Shown here: positions 9,664-19,507 of the stretch, piece after piece
Layout of the letters: each line of letters begins with the position of its first letter
Position numbering within the stretch: the stretch's first letter is position 1
The notes under the pieces: model-generated
What the model saw: only the letters and a program-made list of their open reading frames with translations
Databases searched by the model: none
What the model was told of the DNA's origin: nothing
Position numbers and translations under genes: made by a program
Assembly: GCA_036563665.1 (NCBI GenBank)
Contig: DATCLY010000036.1
Coordinates: forward strand, 124,001 to 188,000
Reading direction: 5' to 3'
DNA length: 64,000 bases
Source of the DNA: FEN-1219 sp036563665
GTDB taxonomy: Bacteria > Pseudomonadota > Gammaproteobacteria > Steroidobacterales > Rariloculaceae

Positions 9664-10572
9664 ATGAGCGCACGCAACGCGGGCTCGCCGCAGCATCTGC
9701 TGCGCCCCGAGACGCTGGCGGGGCTCGCGAACCTCGACCTCGTGGCGCGTGCGGTGGTGAACGGGTTTCTCACGGGGCTGCATCGCTCGCCGTTCTTCGG
9801 CTTTAGCCAGGAGTTCGCCGAGTACCGCGCTTACGCGGAAGGCGACGATCCGCGGTTCGTGGACTGGAACGTGTACGCGCGCACCGAGCGCACGTACATC
9901 AAGCGTTACATCGGCGAGACCAACACCCACCTCGTGATCATCCTCGACGCGAGCGCCTCCATGGGCTACGGGTCGGGCAAGATCACCAAGCTCCAGTACG
10001 CCAAGTTCCTGGCCGCGACGCTCGCGTATCTCGCCGCGCGGCAGCACGACGCCGTGGGGCTCATCGTTTTCGACGAGGAGGTGCGGGAGCACCGCCCGCC
10101 GTCGGGGCGCGTGGGCCGGCTCTCGGGCGTGCTGCACGCCATCGATCGCGCCGAGCCCGGCACCGGCACCGATCTGCGCAAGCCGTTCGAGCGCTTCCGG
10201 GAATTCGAGAAGGGCAAGGGCCTCGTGGCCGTGATCTCCGATTTCTATTGCGATCCAGAGGCGCTGCTCAAGGGCGTGCAGCCGCTCGCCTACCAGGGTC
10301 AGGACGTCGTGCTGTTCCAGCTGCTGGACCCCCAGGAGCTCGCGCCGGTGCTGAAGGAGTCGGCGCTCATGGAGGACATGGAGACCGGTGAGACGATGGA
10401 GGTGTCGCCCGTCTTCATGAGCTCGCGTTACCGGCAGCGCATCCGCGAGCACACCGAGGCGTTGAAGACGGCGGCGCACGGCGCGGGCGCCGATTACCAG
10501 CTCGTGGACATCACCCAGCCGCTCGACGCCGTGCTGCGCAACTACCTGCTGTTCCGCCAGAGGCGCGGCTGA
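9664..10572 (+). CDS. DUF58 domain protein (VWA-like partner of MoxR)
   Basis: 302 aa, cytoplasmic. It contains the DUF58 signature SQEFAEYRAYAEGDDPRFVDW (about 48-68) followed by a VWA-type fold with DASAS (Asp95-Ser99) and VISDFYCDPE. DUF58 proteins are encoded next to MoxR ATPases nearly always; the MIDAS-type metal site is thought to mediate contact with the ATPase or client. It begins with an ATG seven bases after moxR and is followed 20 bases later by the BatA-like gene. Confidence 0.92.
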   Translation: MSARNAGSPQHLLRPETLAGLANLDLVARAVVNGFLTGLHRSPFFGFSQEFAEYRAYAEGDDPRFVDWNVYARTERTYIKRYIGETNTHLVIILDASASMGYGSGKITKLQYAKFLAATLAYLAARQHDAVGLIVFDEEVREHRPPSGRVGRLSGVLHAIDRAEPGTGTDLRKPFERFREFEKGKGLVAVISDFYCDPEALLKGVQPLAYQGQDVVLFQLLDPQELAPVLKESALMEDMETGETMEVSPVFMSSRYRQRIREHTEALKTAAHGAGADYQLVDITQPLDAVLRNYLLFRQRRG

Positions 10573-10592
10573 GCCCGAGGGAGCCCCGCGGA

Positions 10593-12581
10593 ATGACGCT
10601 CCTCGCACCGCTTTTCCTGGCAGGCCTCCTGGCCATCGGCTTGCCGCTCTGGCTCCACCGGCTGTCGTCGGAGAACCCGAACCGGCAGCGGTTCAGCTCG
10701 CTCATGTTCCTGGAGCCCGGCGAGCCGCGCCGCGTGCTCGCGAAGAGGCTGCAGTACCTGCTGCTGCTCGCGGCGCGCATCGCGTTGCTCGTGCTGCTCG
10801 CCCTGACGTTCGCGCAGCCCGCGCTCTGGCGCAGCCCCGAAGCCGCGCCGAGCGGCGAAGGCGAGCTGCATCTGATCGTGCTCGACGCGTCCGCGTCGAT
10901 GGCCTACGGCGACCGCTGGGACGAGGCGCGCGACGCGGCCCGTGCCGTCATCGCCGACCTCGAGGCCGGCGACCGCGCCCAGGTGGTGGCCGCCGGGCGC
11001 GTCATGGAGGTGCTCACGGACGTGACGGCCGACCCGGCCGTGCTGCGCCAGGCCGTGGATGCGGCGGAGCCCGGCGTGTTCCGCGTGGACTACGGCCAGC
11101 TCACCCGTTCGCTCGACGGCCTGCTGCGGGGGGCCGAGCTGCCGGTGGTGCTGCACTTCGTGACGGACGCGCAGCAGTCGAGCCTGCCCACGCGCTTCGC
11201 GGACCTCGCGCCGCGCACGCCCGCGGAGATTCGCGTGCACAACGTGGCGCCCGATCCCGCGCGCAACTGGGCCGTGGACAGCTTCGGCGGGTCGGCGCTC
11301 ACCGGCGAGCTCGCGGCCGGCGTCCGCAGCTTCGCGGCCGAGGACGCGGAGAAGACCGTGCGGCTCGAGCTGAACGGCGAAGTGGTGGACGAGCGGCGCG
11401 TCAGCGTGCCGGCCGGCGGGCGCGCGGACGTGAGCTTCGCGGCGCTCGAGCTCCGCGAAGGCGCGAACCGCGTGGCCGTGACGCTCGCGCCGCGCGACGA
11501 CCTCCCGGTCGACGACGCGCGCTATCTCGCGTTGAAGCGCGCGCAGCCGCGGCCGGTGCTCGTGGTCTCCGGCGACTCCCGAGGCCTGGGCGCCCTCTAC
11601 GCCAGCGCCGCCCTCGAGACGCTCGGCGCCCTCGCGCTCACGCCCGAGACGATCGGCCCGGCCGACCTCGCCGGCCGGGTGCTCGGCAGCTACGGCTTCG
11701 TCGTGGTGACCGATGCCGGCGTGCTCGGCAGCGCGGAGGCCGCCGCGCTCGCGCAGTACGTCCAGTCGGGCGGTGGGCTGCTCATGGGGTTCGGGCCGCG
11801 ATCGACGTCGTTGAGCACGGTGCCGGTCACGGGCCAGGCGCTGCGGCCGGCGGCGGCGCCGGGCGGCGGAACCATCGGGATCGGCGCCGTGGAGCGCTCG
11901 CATCCGGCCCTGCGCGGGCTCGACGAGCCGCGCGCCGCGCGCTTCCAGCGTTACGCGGTGCCCACGCTCGGCACCGACGATCGCGCGTTGCTGTCGCTCG
12001 ACGACGGCTCGCCGCTGCTCGTGGAGAGCGGGGGCGCGGGGCGCGTGCTGCTCTTCATGTCGTCGCTCGACCGCGAATGGAACGACCTGCCGGTGCAGCC
12101 GGCCTTCGTGCCGCTCATGGGCGGCATCGCGAACTATTTGCTGGGCGGCGAGGGCTTCAGCAACGAGGCGGAGCTCGGCAGCACGCTCGCCGTGCGCGCC
12201 TTCGGTCTGCGCGGCGGGCAGATCTTCGACCCGCAGGGCGAGCCCGCGCTGCGTCTCGGCGCCGGGTCGGACGACGTGCTGCTCGACCAGATCGGCTTCT
12301 ACGAGGTGGCGGGCGGCGGCGCGACGGAGCTCGTGGCCGTGAATTTCGACGTGCGCGAGTCCGACTTGACGGGCGTCGACGCGGCGACGCTCGAGCGGTG
12401 GCAGGCTCTCGGTCAGCCGGCCGGCGAGCGGCCTGTCACGACGGCGGCAGCGGGCGCGGACGAGGACGCCGTGGCGGTTCCTCTGGGGCCGTGGTTACTG
12501 ATTTTGCTGCTGTTGGCCGTCGTCGTGGAATCCTGGGTAGGAAACTGGCATCTTAGGGTTCGGAGAGGGATCGCCGCATGA
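10593..12581 (+). CDS. BatA-like N-terminal domain membrane protein with VWA domain
   Basis: 662 aa. The N-terminus matches the BatA/aerotolerance N-terminal domain (MTLLAPLFLAGLLAIGLPLW, then HRLSSENPNRQRFSSLMFLE) with membrane segments at about 3-20 and 58-76. A VWA domain follows with DASAS (Asp98) and HFVTDAQQSS. After beta-rich regions and a GATase-like stretch (about 300-420, VVVTDAGVLGSAEAAAL) a final membrane helix lies near 630-650. It mirrors the 747-aa first gene and may form a periplasmic pair with it. The stop overlaps the ATG of the next gene (ATGA). The exact substrate of such complexes is not established. Confidence 0.88.
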   Translation: MTLLAPLFLAGLLAIGLPLWLHRLSSENPNRQRFSSLMFLEPGEPRRVLAKRLQYLLLLAARIALLVLLALTFAQPALWRSPEAAPSGEGELHLIVLDASASMAYGDRWDEARDAARAVIADLEAGDRAQVVAAGRVMEVLTDVTADPAVLRQAVDAAEPGVFRVDYGQLTRSLDGLLRGAELPVVLHFVTDAQQSSLPTRFADLAPRTPAEIRVHNVAPDPARNWAVDSFGGSALTGELAAGVRSFAAEDAEKTVRLELNGEVVDERRVSVPAGGRADVSFAALELREGANRVAVTLAPRDDLPVDDARYLALKRAQPRPVLVVSGDSRGLGALYASAALETLGALALTPETIGPADLAGRVLGSYGFVVVTDAGVLGSAEAAALAQYVQSGGGLLMGFGPRSTSLSTVPVTGQALRPAAAPGGGTIGIGAVERSHPALRGLDEPRAARFQRYAVPTLGTDDRALLSLDDGSPLLVESGGAGRVLLFMSSLDREWNDLPVQPAFVPLMGGIANYLLGGEGFSNEAELGSTLAVRAFGLRGGQIFDPQGEPALRLGAGSDDVLLDQIGFYEVAGGGATELVAVNFDVRESDLTGVDAATLERWQALGQPAGERPVTTAAAGADEDAVAVPLGPWLLILLLLAVVVESWVGNWHLRVRRGIAA

Positions 12582-15500
12582 CCGCGCAGTCACAGCTCGA
12601 GGCCTATCTCGCGGAATTCCGGGCCCGTTTGCAGCGGCTCATCGTCGCGCGCGGCGCGGCCCTCGCCGCCACGGCGGCGCTGATCGTGACCATCGTGGCG
12701 GTGTACATCGGCATCCGCCGCGCCTTCGACCCGCAATTCACCGTCGCGGCCCGAGTGCTCCTCGTGCTGCTGCTCGCGACGATCGTCACCGGCCTCATCG
12801 TCTATCCGCTGCGGCTGCTCGAGCGCAGCCGCGGCATCCGCGACATCGAGCGGCGCGCACCCGACTTCGACGGCCGCCTCGAGACCTACGACGGCCTCGT
12901 TCGGCAGCCGCGTCCCTCGCCGTTCCTCGGTCTGCTCGCCGAGGACGCATTGCGGCTCGCGCGCAGCATCCCGGTGGCGCTCAAGGTGCCTTCGAAGCAC
13001 ATCTCGCTGCCGGCGGCCACCGCCCTGTTGGCGGTTGCGGTGCTGCTGGGCCTCGCTGCGTTCGGGCCGGGTAACTGGCGTTACGGCGTGCGCCACCTCT
13101 GGGCCGGGTGGCTCTTCCCCGACACGCTGCCGCCGCAGTACATCGCGGTGGAGCCCGGCGACGGCACGGTGCGCCGCGGCGGCGACCTCGTGATCGAGGC
13201 GCAGGCGTACGGATTCGCGCCCACCGAGATGCAGGTGTTCGCCCAGTTCTCCCCCGGCGCGGAGTGGGAGAGCGCGCCGATGACGCGCGCGGAGGGCGAC
13301 GCGTTCGACTTCACGTTCTTCGCGCTGCGCGAGCCGCTGCGCTACTACGTCGAGGCGGCGGGCATCCGCAGCCCCGAGTTCGACGTGAACGTCGTGGACC
13401 TGCCGCGGGTGAACAACGTCAGGGTCACGTACCACTATCCCAACTGGACCGGCCTCGAGCCGCGCACGGAGGACCCGGGCGGCGACATCTACGCGGTGCA
13501 AGGCACCGACGTCACGGTGGAGGTGCACACCGATCAGCCGTTGAACGCGCCCGAGCTCGTGGTGAACGGGGGCCGCATCGCGATGCGGCAGGATCCCGCC
13601 AACCCGAACGTCAGCGTCGCGACCCTGCAGGTGGACGAGGAAGGCGAGTATTACGTCTCCACGCTGTTCAACGACGCGTCGGTCAAGGTCACCGACGACT
13701 ACTTCATCGAGGTCGAGCCGGACGACAAGCCGGTCGTCAAGATCGTCAAGCCCGGACGCGACTGGCGCGCGAGCAACATCGAGGAAGTCACGGTGCGCGT
13801 GGAGGCGACCGATGACTTCGGCCTCGACCGGCTCGAGCTGCGTTACTCCATCAACGGCGGCGAGTGGCAGACCGTGCAGCTGCCGGTGGACGGCAAGCAG
13901 GCGCTCGCGGAGGAGATCCTCTACCTCGAGGACATGCGTCAGCTCGAGCGGCCCGTGCAGCGCCGTCCGCGGGGCGTGATCACGTTCCCGCGATCGCTGG
14001 ACGAGATCCGCGAGCTTCGCGAGCGCGCGCAGGAGCGCGAACGGGAACGCGAGGAGCCGCAGGAGCCGCGCGAGCGCGGGCTGGAGCCGGGCGACGTCAT
14101 CTCCTACTACGCGGTGGCCCAGGATCGCGGCCGCGAGGTGCAGACGGACCTGTACTTCGTGGAGGTGCAGCCGTTCGACCGCAGCTTCACGCAGGCCACC
14201 CAGTCGGGCGGCGGCGCCGGCGGGGGCGGCGGCCAGCAGGACGAGATCTCCCGGCGGCAGAAGGAGATCCTGGTCGCCACCTGGAACCTCATCAAGGAAC
14301 AGGAAGAGGAGGCGAGCTTCCTCGACGAGCAGCAGATCAACGACAACGCGCGTATGCTCGCGGAGCTGCAGCGCACGCTCGCCGAGCAGGCGCAGACGCT
14401 CGCGAGCCGCGCGCGCGCCCGCCAGCTCACGGGCGTCGATCAGCGCATCCAGACGTTCGTGCGCAACCTCGAGCTCGCCGCGGAGGCCATGACGCCGGCC
14501 GCCGAGCGGCTCTCGGACATCGAGCTGCAGGACGCCGTGCCGTTCGAGCAGGAGGCGTTGCAGCACCTGCTGCGCGCGGAGGCGGTCTTCACCGACATCC
14601 AGGTGTCGTTCCAGCGCGGCGGCGGCGCGGGCGGCGGGCTCGCGGGACGCGACCTGAGCGAGCTCTTCGAGCTCGAGATGGACCTCGAGAAGAACCAGTA
14701 CGAGACCGAGGCGCCGGTCGCCTTCGACCAGCCGCAGGACCGGCAGGACGAAGCCATCGCGAAGCTGCAGGAGCTCGCGCGGCGGCAGGAGGCCCTGCTG
14801 AATCAGGCGAACCGCCGCAACGGCTTCACCGAGCAGGAACGCTGGCAGCAGGAGGCGCTGCGGCGCGAGACGGAGGAGCTCAAGCGGCAGCTCGAGCAGA
14901 TGCAGCAGCAGCTCGCGCAGGCGCAGCAGCAACAGCAGGGCCAGCAGGGTCAGCAAGGCCAGCCGGGCGGGCAGGCCTCCGAGGGCATGCAGGGCGGCGA
15001 GCAGCAGGCCGGCGGCCAGGCCAGCAATCGGGCCATCGAGCAGCTCGACCGGGCCATCCAGGCGATGGACCGGCTGAGCCGGCCGGGCGACATCGATCCG
15101 GAGCAGGCGCAGCGGGCCATCGAGCAGGCGCGGCGCCAGCTGCAGGCGGCCCTCGAGCAGATGACGGCCGAGCGGCAGGCGGCCGCGGGCGAGGCGTTCT
15201 CCGACCTCGCCGAGCGGGCGCGCCGGATCTACGAGGAGCAGCGCCAGACCGCGGCGGAGCTCCAGCAGGCCATCCGCGAGGCGGGGGGCGACTCCCGTAA
15301 CGCCCGGGGCGGCGGCCTCGATCGGGCGCGCGCCGAGGAGCTCGCGGAGCGGCGCTACCGTCTGCAGGAAGAGCTCGAGGCGCTCGAGCAGGAAATCCAG
15401 CGAGTCGCCAACCAGTTCCGCTCGCAGACGCCGGGCGCGAGCCAGCGGCTCAACGAGGCGCTCACCGACCTGCAGCAGTCGCAGGCCATCGCACGGCTCG

Positions 15501-16327
15501 GCTTCGGCGCCCAGGGGCTCCAGCGCGGCCTCGGGCAGCAGGTGGCGGCCACCGACGCGGTGACCACCTCCGCCTTGCGCGATTTGCAGCGCGGCACGGA
15601 GGAGGCGCGGGAGCGGGCCACTCAGGAAGCGGTGGCGGGCGTGCAGCCGGAGCCGGACCCCAACGCCGAGCTCGTCGCCGAGCTCCAGTCGCTGCGTCGG
15701 CAGCTCGAGGAACTGCGCGAGCGCGGCGCCGGGCAGGGCCAGGGCGAGCGGCAGGGCAGGGCTCCGGGCGACCAGCCCGGCGAGCCGGGCGAGCAGGGCC
15801 AGCAGCAGGCGAACGATCAGGGCGGCGGACGGCCCGGCGATCGGCCGGGGCAGCCCGGGCAGCTCGGCGGCGCGGACGGCGGCACCTACGCCCGCGGCGG
15901 CCCGTGGGGACCCGGCGGGCGGTTCTACGATCCCACGCGCTCCGGCATCTGGGATCCGCGCGGCCGCTGGCTCAACGACCCCGAGGCGATCGAGCGCGCC
16001 CGCGAGCTCATGAACGAGGCGGGCACCAACCTGATCACGCTCGGCAACCGGCTGCGCGCCGAGGGCCTCACCGAGGAGGAGCTGCGCGCGGTCCGCGAGC
16101 TCGGCGACCAGCTGCGCGCCGGTCTGCGCGGCAACCCCGAGCTCATCGAGCAGGAGTTCCAGCGGCTGCTCGGCCTCACCGAGAAGCTCGAGCTGCAGCT
16201 GCGGGGCGAAGGCCAGGGTGACCAGGCCGCGATCCGCACGGAGGCGCCGCCGCAGGTCGCCCGCGGGTACCAGGAAGCGGTGGCGGAATACTTCCGCCGC
16301 CTGAGCCAGGCCAACCCCGATCGTTAG
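12578..16327 (+). CDS. Large DUF4175-family membrane protein with Gln/Gly-rich coiled coils
   Basis: 1249 aa. Three N-terminal membrane segments (about 24-45, 50-72, 145-165) precede a DUF4175-type periplasmic region with Ig-like repeats (about 180-530). Long alpha-helical Q/E/R-rich stretches follow, interrupted by low-complexity linkers such as GGGAGGGGGQQ (about 545) and a Q/G tract near 785-815. A conserved tail carries FYDPTRSGIWDPRGRW (about 1117-1132). DUF4175 proteins occur with MoxR/BatA genes; function is unknown. Length is at the upper end for the family. The ATG overlaps the stop of the BatA-like gene and it ends the operon; the next gene is only four bases on. Confidence 0.88.
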   Translation: MTAQSQLEAYLAEFRARLQRLIVARGAALAATAALIVTIVAVYIGIRRAFDPQFTVAARVLLVLLLATIVTGLIVYPLRLLERSRGIRDIERRAPDFDGRLETYDGLVRQPRPSPFLGLLAEDALRLARSIPVALKVPSKHISLPAATALLAVAVLLGLAAFGPGNWRYGVRHLWAGWLFPDTLPPQYIAVEPGDGTVRRGGDLVIEAQAYGFAPTEMQVFAQFSPGAEWESAPMTRAEGDAFDFTFFALREPLRYYVEAAGIRSPEFDVNVVDLPRVNNVRVTYHYPNWTGLEPRTEDPGGDIYAVQGTDVTVEVHTDQPLNAPELVVNGGRIAMRQDPANPNVSVATLQVDEEGEYYVSTLFNDASVKVTDDYFIEVEPDDKPVVKIVKPGRDWRASNIEEVTVRVEATDDFGLDRLELRYSINGGEWQTVQLPVDGKQALAEEILYLEDMRQLERPVQRRPRGVITFPRSLDEIRELRERAQEREREREEPQEPRERGLEPGDVISYYAVAQDRGREVQTDLYFVEVQPFDRSFTQATQSGGGAGGGGGQQDEISRRQKEILVATWNLIKEQEEEASFLDEQQINDNARMLAELQRTLAEQAQTLASRARARQLTGVDQRIQTFVRNLELAAEAMTPAAERLSDIELQDAVPFEQEALQHLLRAEAVFTDIQVSFQRGGGAGGGLAGRDLSELFELEMDLEKNQYETEAPVAFDQPQDRQDEAIAKLQELARRQEALLNQANRRNGFTEQERWQQEALRRETEELKRQLEQMQQQLAQAQQQQQGQQGQQGQPGGQASEGMQGGEQQAGGQASNRAIEQLDRAIQAMDRLSRPGDIDPEQAQRAIEQARRQLQAALEQMTAERQAAAGEAFSDLAERARRIYEEQRQTAAELQQAIREAGGDSRNARGGGLDRARAEELAERRYRLQEELEALEQEIQRVANQFRSQTPGASQRLNEALTDLQQSQAIARLGFGAQGLQRGLGQQVAATDAVTTSALRDLQRGTEEARERATQEAVAGVQPEPDPNAELVAELQSLRRQLEELRERGAGQGQGERQGRAPGDQPGEPGEQGQQQANDQGGGRPGDRPGQPGQLGGADGGTYARGGPWGPGGRFYDPTRSGIWDPRGRWLNDPEAIERARELMNEAGTNLITLGNRLRAEGLTEEELRAVRELGDQLRAGLRGNPELIEQEFQRLLGLTEKLELQLRGEGQGDQAAIRTEAPPQVARGYQEAVAEYFRRLSQANPDR

Positions 16328-16331
16328 CGGC

Positions 16332-17000
16332 ATGGGCGCGACGGTCCGCTTGCGCGCCGCCGACGGGCACGAGCTCGACGCTTACCGCGCGGAGCCGCGC
16401 GGCGAGAGCGTGGGCGGGATCGTGCTGATCCAGGAGATCTTCGGCGTCACCAACCACATCCGTCGCGTGGCGGACCAGTACGCGGACGCCGGCTTCACCG
16501 TGGTCGCGCCGGCGATGTTCGACCGCATCGAGCGCGGCATCGAGCTCGCCTACTCGGAGATCGAGAAGGGACGCGGCTACATGCAGCGGCTCGACTGGCG
16601 CAACACGATCGCGGACGTGCAGGCGGCGGTGGACTCGCTCGCGGACCAACCGGCGGTGGCCGTGCTCGGTTACTGCTGGGGTGGCACCGTGGCGCATGTT
16701 GCCGCCGCCGAGCTCGATCTCGACGCGGCCGTGGCGTACTACGGCGGCGCCATCGCCCGCATGCTCGACCGGCGGCCGAAGTGCCCCATCATGTACCACT
16801 TCGGCGACCGCGATCACTCGATTCCGCCCGAGGACGTCGAGAAGATCCGCTCCGCCGTGCCCCACGGCGTCTTTCACGTCTATCCGGGCGCCGAGCACGG
16901 CTTCAATTGCGACGAGCGCAAGAGCTACAGCGCGCCGGACGCGAAGCTCGCGTTCGAGCGCTCCGTCGCGTTTCTGCGCGAGCACATGAAGAAGTCGTAA
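16332..17000 (+). CDS. Dienelactone hydrolase family protein
   Basis: 222 aa alpha/beta hydrolase of the dienelactone hydrolase family, which opens lactones or hydrolyses small esters in the cytoplasm. The Cys-Asp-His triad is visible: Cys in LGYCWGGT (about 115), Asp in FGDRDHS (about 160) and His in AEHGF (about 193). Length is typical. The ATG lies four bases after the DUF4175 stop, so it is probably read from the same transcript, although no functional link to the MoxR system is evident. A REP pair follows and may mark the end of the transcription unit. Confidence 0.88.
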   Translation: MGATVRLRAADGHELDAYRAEPRGESVGGIVLIQEIFGVTNHIRRVADQYADAGFTVVAPAMFDRIERGIELAYSEIEKGRGYMQRLDWRNTIADVQAAVDSLADQPAVAVLGYCWGGTVAHVAAAELDLDAAVAYYGGAIARMLDRRPKCPIMYHFGDRDHSIPPEDVEKIRSAVPHGVFHVYPGAEHGFNCDERKSYSAPDAKLAFERSVAFLREHMKKS

Positions 17001-17009
17001 TCTGCGGAA

Positions 17010-17080
17010 GATCGCGGCCGGAAAGCCGCTCCCACCCCTGAACGAACCCTGTGGGAGCGGCTTTCCAGCCGCGATTCTTG
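17010..17080. repeat. REP inverted pair (REPIN)
   Basis: Two REP units in opposite orientation, 17011-17035 and 17051-17079, separated by about 15 bases. Each unit carries the GCGGC...GCCGC stem. The pair could form one long hairpin at the 3' end of the upstream operon. Confidence 0.9.
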
Positions 17081-17238
17081 GGCTTAGGAGCCCCGATTCC
17101 TCGCCGCCCAGCATTCCTTGACACGCGACTTTCGCCGCGCCTGAAGAATGCTTGAGCGGCCGTTCTGCCTCGGGCGAAGTGCCATAATCTCGGCGACCCC
17201 GGCACCAGGCAGGCGCCGCACGCGCCGCCGACGAGCCC

Positions 17239-17958
17239 GTGAGCATGAGCGGCAGTGTGCGCCCAGCGACGATCAAGACCCGCGGCCTCGAGCGGTGTTA
17301 CCGCATGGGCGGCGAGCGCATCTACGCGTTGCGCGGCGTCGATCTCACGGTTGAGCGCGGCGAGTACGTAGCCATCATGGGTCCGTCCGGCTCCGGCAAG
17401 TCCACGCTCATGAACGTGATCGGCTGCCTCGACACGCCCGACAAGGGCGAGTACTGGTTGAACGGCACGCTCGTATCGGACATGAACGACCGGCAGCTCG
17501 CGCGCGTGCGCAACAAGGAGATCGGCTTCGTGTTCCAGACCTTCAACCTGCTGCCGCGCGCGAACGCGTTGCACAACGTGGAGCTGCCGCTCATCTACGC
17601 AGGCGTCCGGCGCAAGGAGCGCCTCGAGCGGGCCGCGCGGGCGCTCGAGCGGGTGGGGCTCGCGGACCGCATGCACCATCGGCCGAGCGAGCTGTCGGGC
17701 GGCCAGCGGCAGCGGGTGGCCGTGGCGCGCGCGCTGGTCACGGAGCCTTCCATCCTGCTCGCGGACGAGCCCACGGGAAATCTCGACTCCGCCACCAGCC
17801 GCGAGATCATGACGCTGTTCGACGAGCTGCACGAGGCCGGCCACACGATCGTGCTCGTCACGCACGAGCCCGACATCGCCGCGCACGCGCGCCGCATCAT
17901 CACCTTCCGCGACGGCAGGATCGCGGAAGACGCACCCAACCCGGAGCGCGTGCATTGA
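17239..17958 (+). CDS. ABC transporter ATP-binding protein (MacB/LolD type)
   Basis: 239 aa ATPase of the MacB/LolD subfamily that powers export or lipoprotein sorting. It has Walker A GPSGSGKS (near residue 52), Q-loop FVFQTFNLLPR, signature LSGGQRQR, Walker B ILLADEPTGNLDS and H-loop VTHEP. The GTG at 17239 and the ATG at 17245 are both possible starts. A membrane-fusion-type adaptor gene overlaps its stop by TTGA, but no FtsX/MacB-type permease follows, so the transporter looks incomplete here. Confidence 0.9.
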   Translation: MSMSGSVRPATIKTRGLERCYRMGGERIYALRGVDLTVERGEYVAIMGPSGSGKSTLMNVIGCLDTPDKGEYWLNGTLVSDMNDRQLARVRNKEIGFVFQTFNLLPRANALHNVELPLIYAGVRRKERLERAARALERVGLADRMHHRPSELSGGQRQRVAVARALVTEPSILLADEPTGNLDSATSREIMTLFDELHEAGHTIVLVTHEPDIAAHARRIITFRDGRIAEDAPNPERVH

Positions 17959-19493
17959 GCGGGCGTCTTGTCGCAACGATCGCGCTCGTCGCGCTCGCCG
18001 CCTGCGAGCGCGGCGGCGAGTCGCTCGCACCGATCTACGACACGGTCGCGGTGGAGACGCGCGACATCGAGGTCACCGTGGAGGCGGCCGGCGTGATCGA
18101 GCCCGAGGCTACCGTGGAGCTCAAGTCCAAGGCGTCCGGCGAGATCCTCGCCGTGCATGCCGAGACGGGCGACGTGGTCGAGGCCGGAACGTTGCTGGTG
18201 GAGATCGAGAAGCGCACCCACCGCAACCGGCTGGCCGAGGCGGAGGCCGCGCTCGTGGCCGCGCAGGCGCGGCGCAAGATCGCGGAGACCGCCATGCGGC
18301 GCGCGGAGCGGCTCTTCGAGAACGGCACGCTCACGCAAACCGACTACGAGCAGACGCAGCTCGAGTTCGCGAACGCGGAATCGCTGGTGGTGAGCTCGCA
18401 GGTGGCCGTGGAGAACGCGCGCATCTCCCTCGACGAGACCGACGTGCGCGCGCCGATCACCGGCACTATCATCGAGAAGTCCGTCGAGCCCGGCATGGTG
18501 ATCGCCTCGCCCACTCAGGCCGCGAGCGGCGGCACTGTCCTCATGAAGATGGCGGACCTCACGGCCGTGCGCGTGCGCACCCTCGTGGACGAGACGGACA
18601 TCGGCAAGATCCAGCCCGGCATGCCCGCGCGCGTGACCGTGGCCGCCTATCCCAATCAGCCGTTCGCAGGCGAGGTGCTGAAAATCGAGCCGCAAGCCAT
18701 CGTCGAGCAGAACGTCACGATGTTCGCGGTGCTGATCCGGCTGCAGAATCCCAGCGGCCTGCTCAAGCCGGGCATGAACGCCGAGGTGGAGATCGAGATC
18801 GCGAGCCGCCGGGGCGTGCCCGCCGTGCCGGCCGCGGCCTTGCGGGCCGAGGAAGACATCCCGCTGACGGCCGAGATGCTGAAGCTCGACGAGTCCGCTC
18901 TGCGGGCGCAGCTCGACGCGAGCGGTGCCGCGCCGCCGGGGCCGGGCAACGTGCTGACGCTGAACGGCCGCCGCATCGAGCTGCCGGACGGCGTCGACGC
19001 CGAACGGGTGCGCGCCATCCTGGCGAAGCGGCGCAGCGGCGGGGAGCTTGCGGACGACGAGCGGGCGCTCCTGCGCCGCGTGTTCGAGTCGGCGGGCTTC
19101 GCCGGCGGCTCGGGCGGCTTCGGCGGGGCATGGGCGGGCGGCGCGCCGTTCGCAGGCAACGGGGCGCGGGCCGCCGGGCTCGGGCCGGACGGCGCGCGGT
19201 CCGTGACCGAGTATCAGTTCGAGGGCAACTACTGGGTGGTGGCGCGGCGCGGCGGCAAGCCGGTGCCCGTGCGGGTGAAGACCGGCTTGACGGATCTCGA
19301 GTGGACCGAGGTGGTCGCGGGCCTCGAGCCCGGCGACGAGGTGCTGCTGCTGCCGAGCTCGAGCCTCTACGAGCAGCAGGCGCGCCTGCGGGAGTTCATC
19401 TCGCAGCGCTTCGGCGGCTCGCCGTTCCAGCAACCGCAAGGCGGACCGCCGCCGGGCGTCATCCGCTTCCAGGGCGGCCCACCGGGGCGCTGA
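17955..19493 (+). CDS. MacA/HlyD-type periplasmic adaptor lipoprotein with central insertion
   Basis: 512 aa. An N-terminal lipobox (LVALAAC, Cys near 17) marks it as a lipoprotein. A biotinyl-lipoyl-like hybrid motif and alpha-hairpin follow (about 30-170, with KSKASGEILAVHAETGDVV and VRAPITGTI), then a beta-barrel (about 180-280) and a membrane-proximal domain (about 420-480). Between these lies an extra ~110 residues (about 290-410) with Gly-rich linkers, making it longer than the usual 370-400 aa. Such adaptors join an inner-membrane pump to TolC-like outer channels. The TTG start at 17955 overlaps the ATPase stop, implying coupling. Confidence 0.87.
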   Translation: MSGRLVATIALVALAACERGGESLAPIYDTVAVETRDIEVTVEAAGVIEPEATVELKSKASGEILAVHAETGDVVEAGTLLVEIEKRTHRNRLAEAEAALVAAQARRKIAETAMRRAERLFENGTLTQTDYEQTQLEFANAESLVVSSQVAVENARISLDETDVRAPITGTIIEKSVEPGMVIASPTQAASGGTVLMKMADLTAVRVRTLVDETDIGKIQPGMPARVTVAAYPNQPFAGEVLKIEPQAIVEQNVTMFAVLIRLQNPSGLLKPGMNAEVEIEIASRRGVPAVPAAALRAEEDIPLTAEMLKLDESALRAQLDASGAAPPGPGNVLTLNGRRIELPDGVDAERVRAILAKRRSGGELADDERALLRRVFESAGFAGGSGGFGGAWAGGAPFAGNGARAAGLGPDGARSVTEYQFEGNYWVVARRGGKPVPVRVKTGLTDLEWTEVVAGLEPGDEVLLLPSSSLYEQQARLREFISQRFGGSPFQQPQGGPPPGVIRFQGGPPGR

Positions 19494-19507
19494 GCGCAGG
19501 GACGCGC

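Noticed and set aside
12590..16333. Very long open frame on the minus strand opposite the DUF4175 gene
   Set aside because: It is a GC-skewed antisense frame: Leu/Arg/Ala/Glu/His-rich, no domain, and fully overlapped by a gene with clear family features and coupling.
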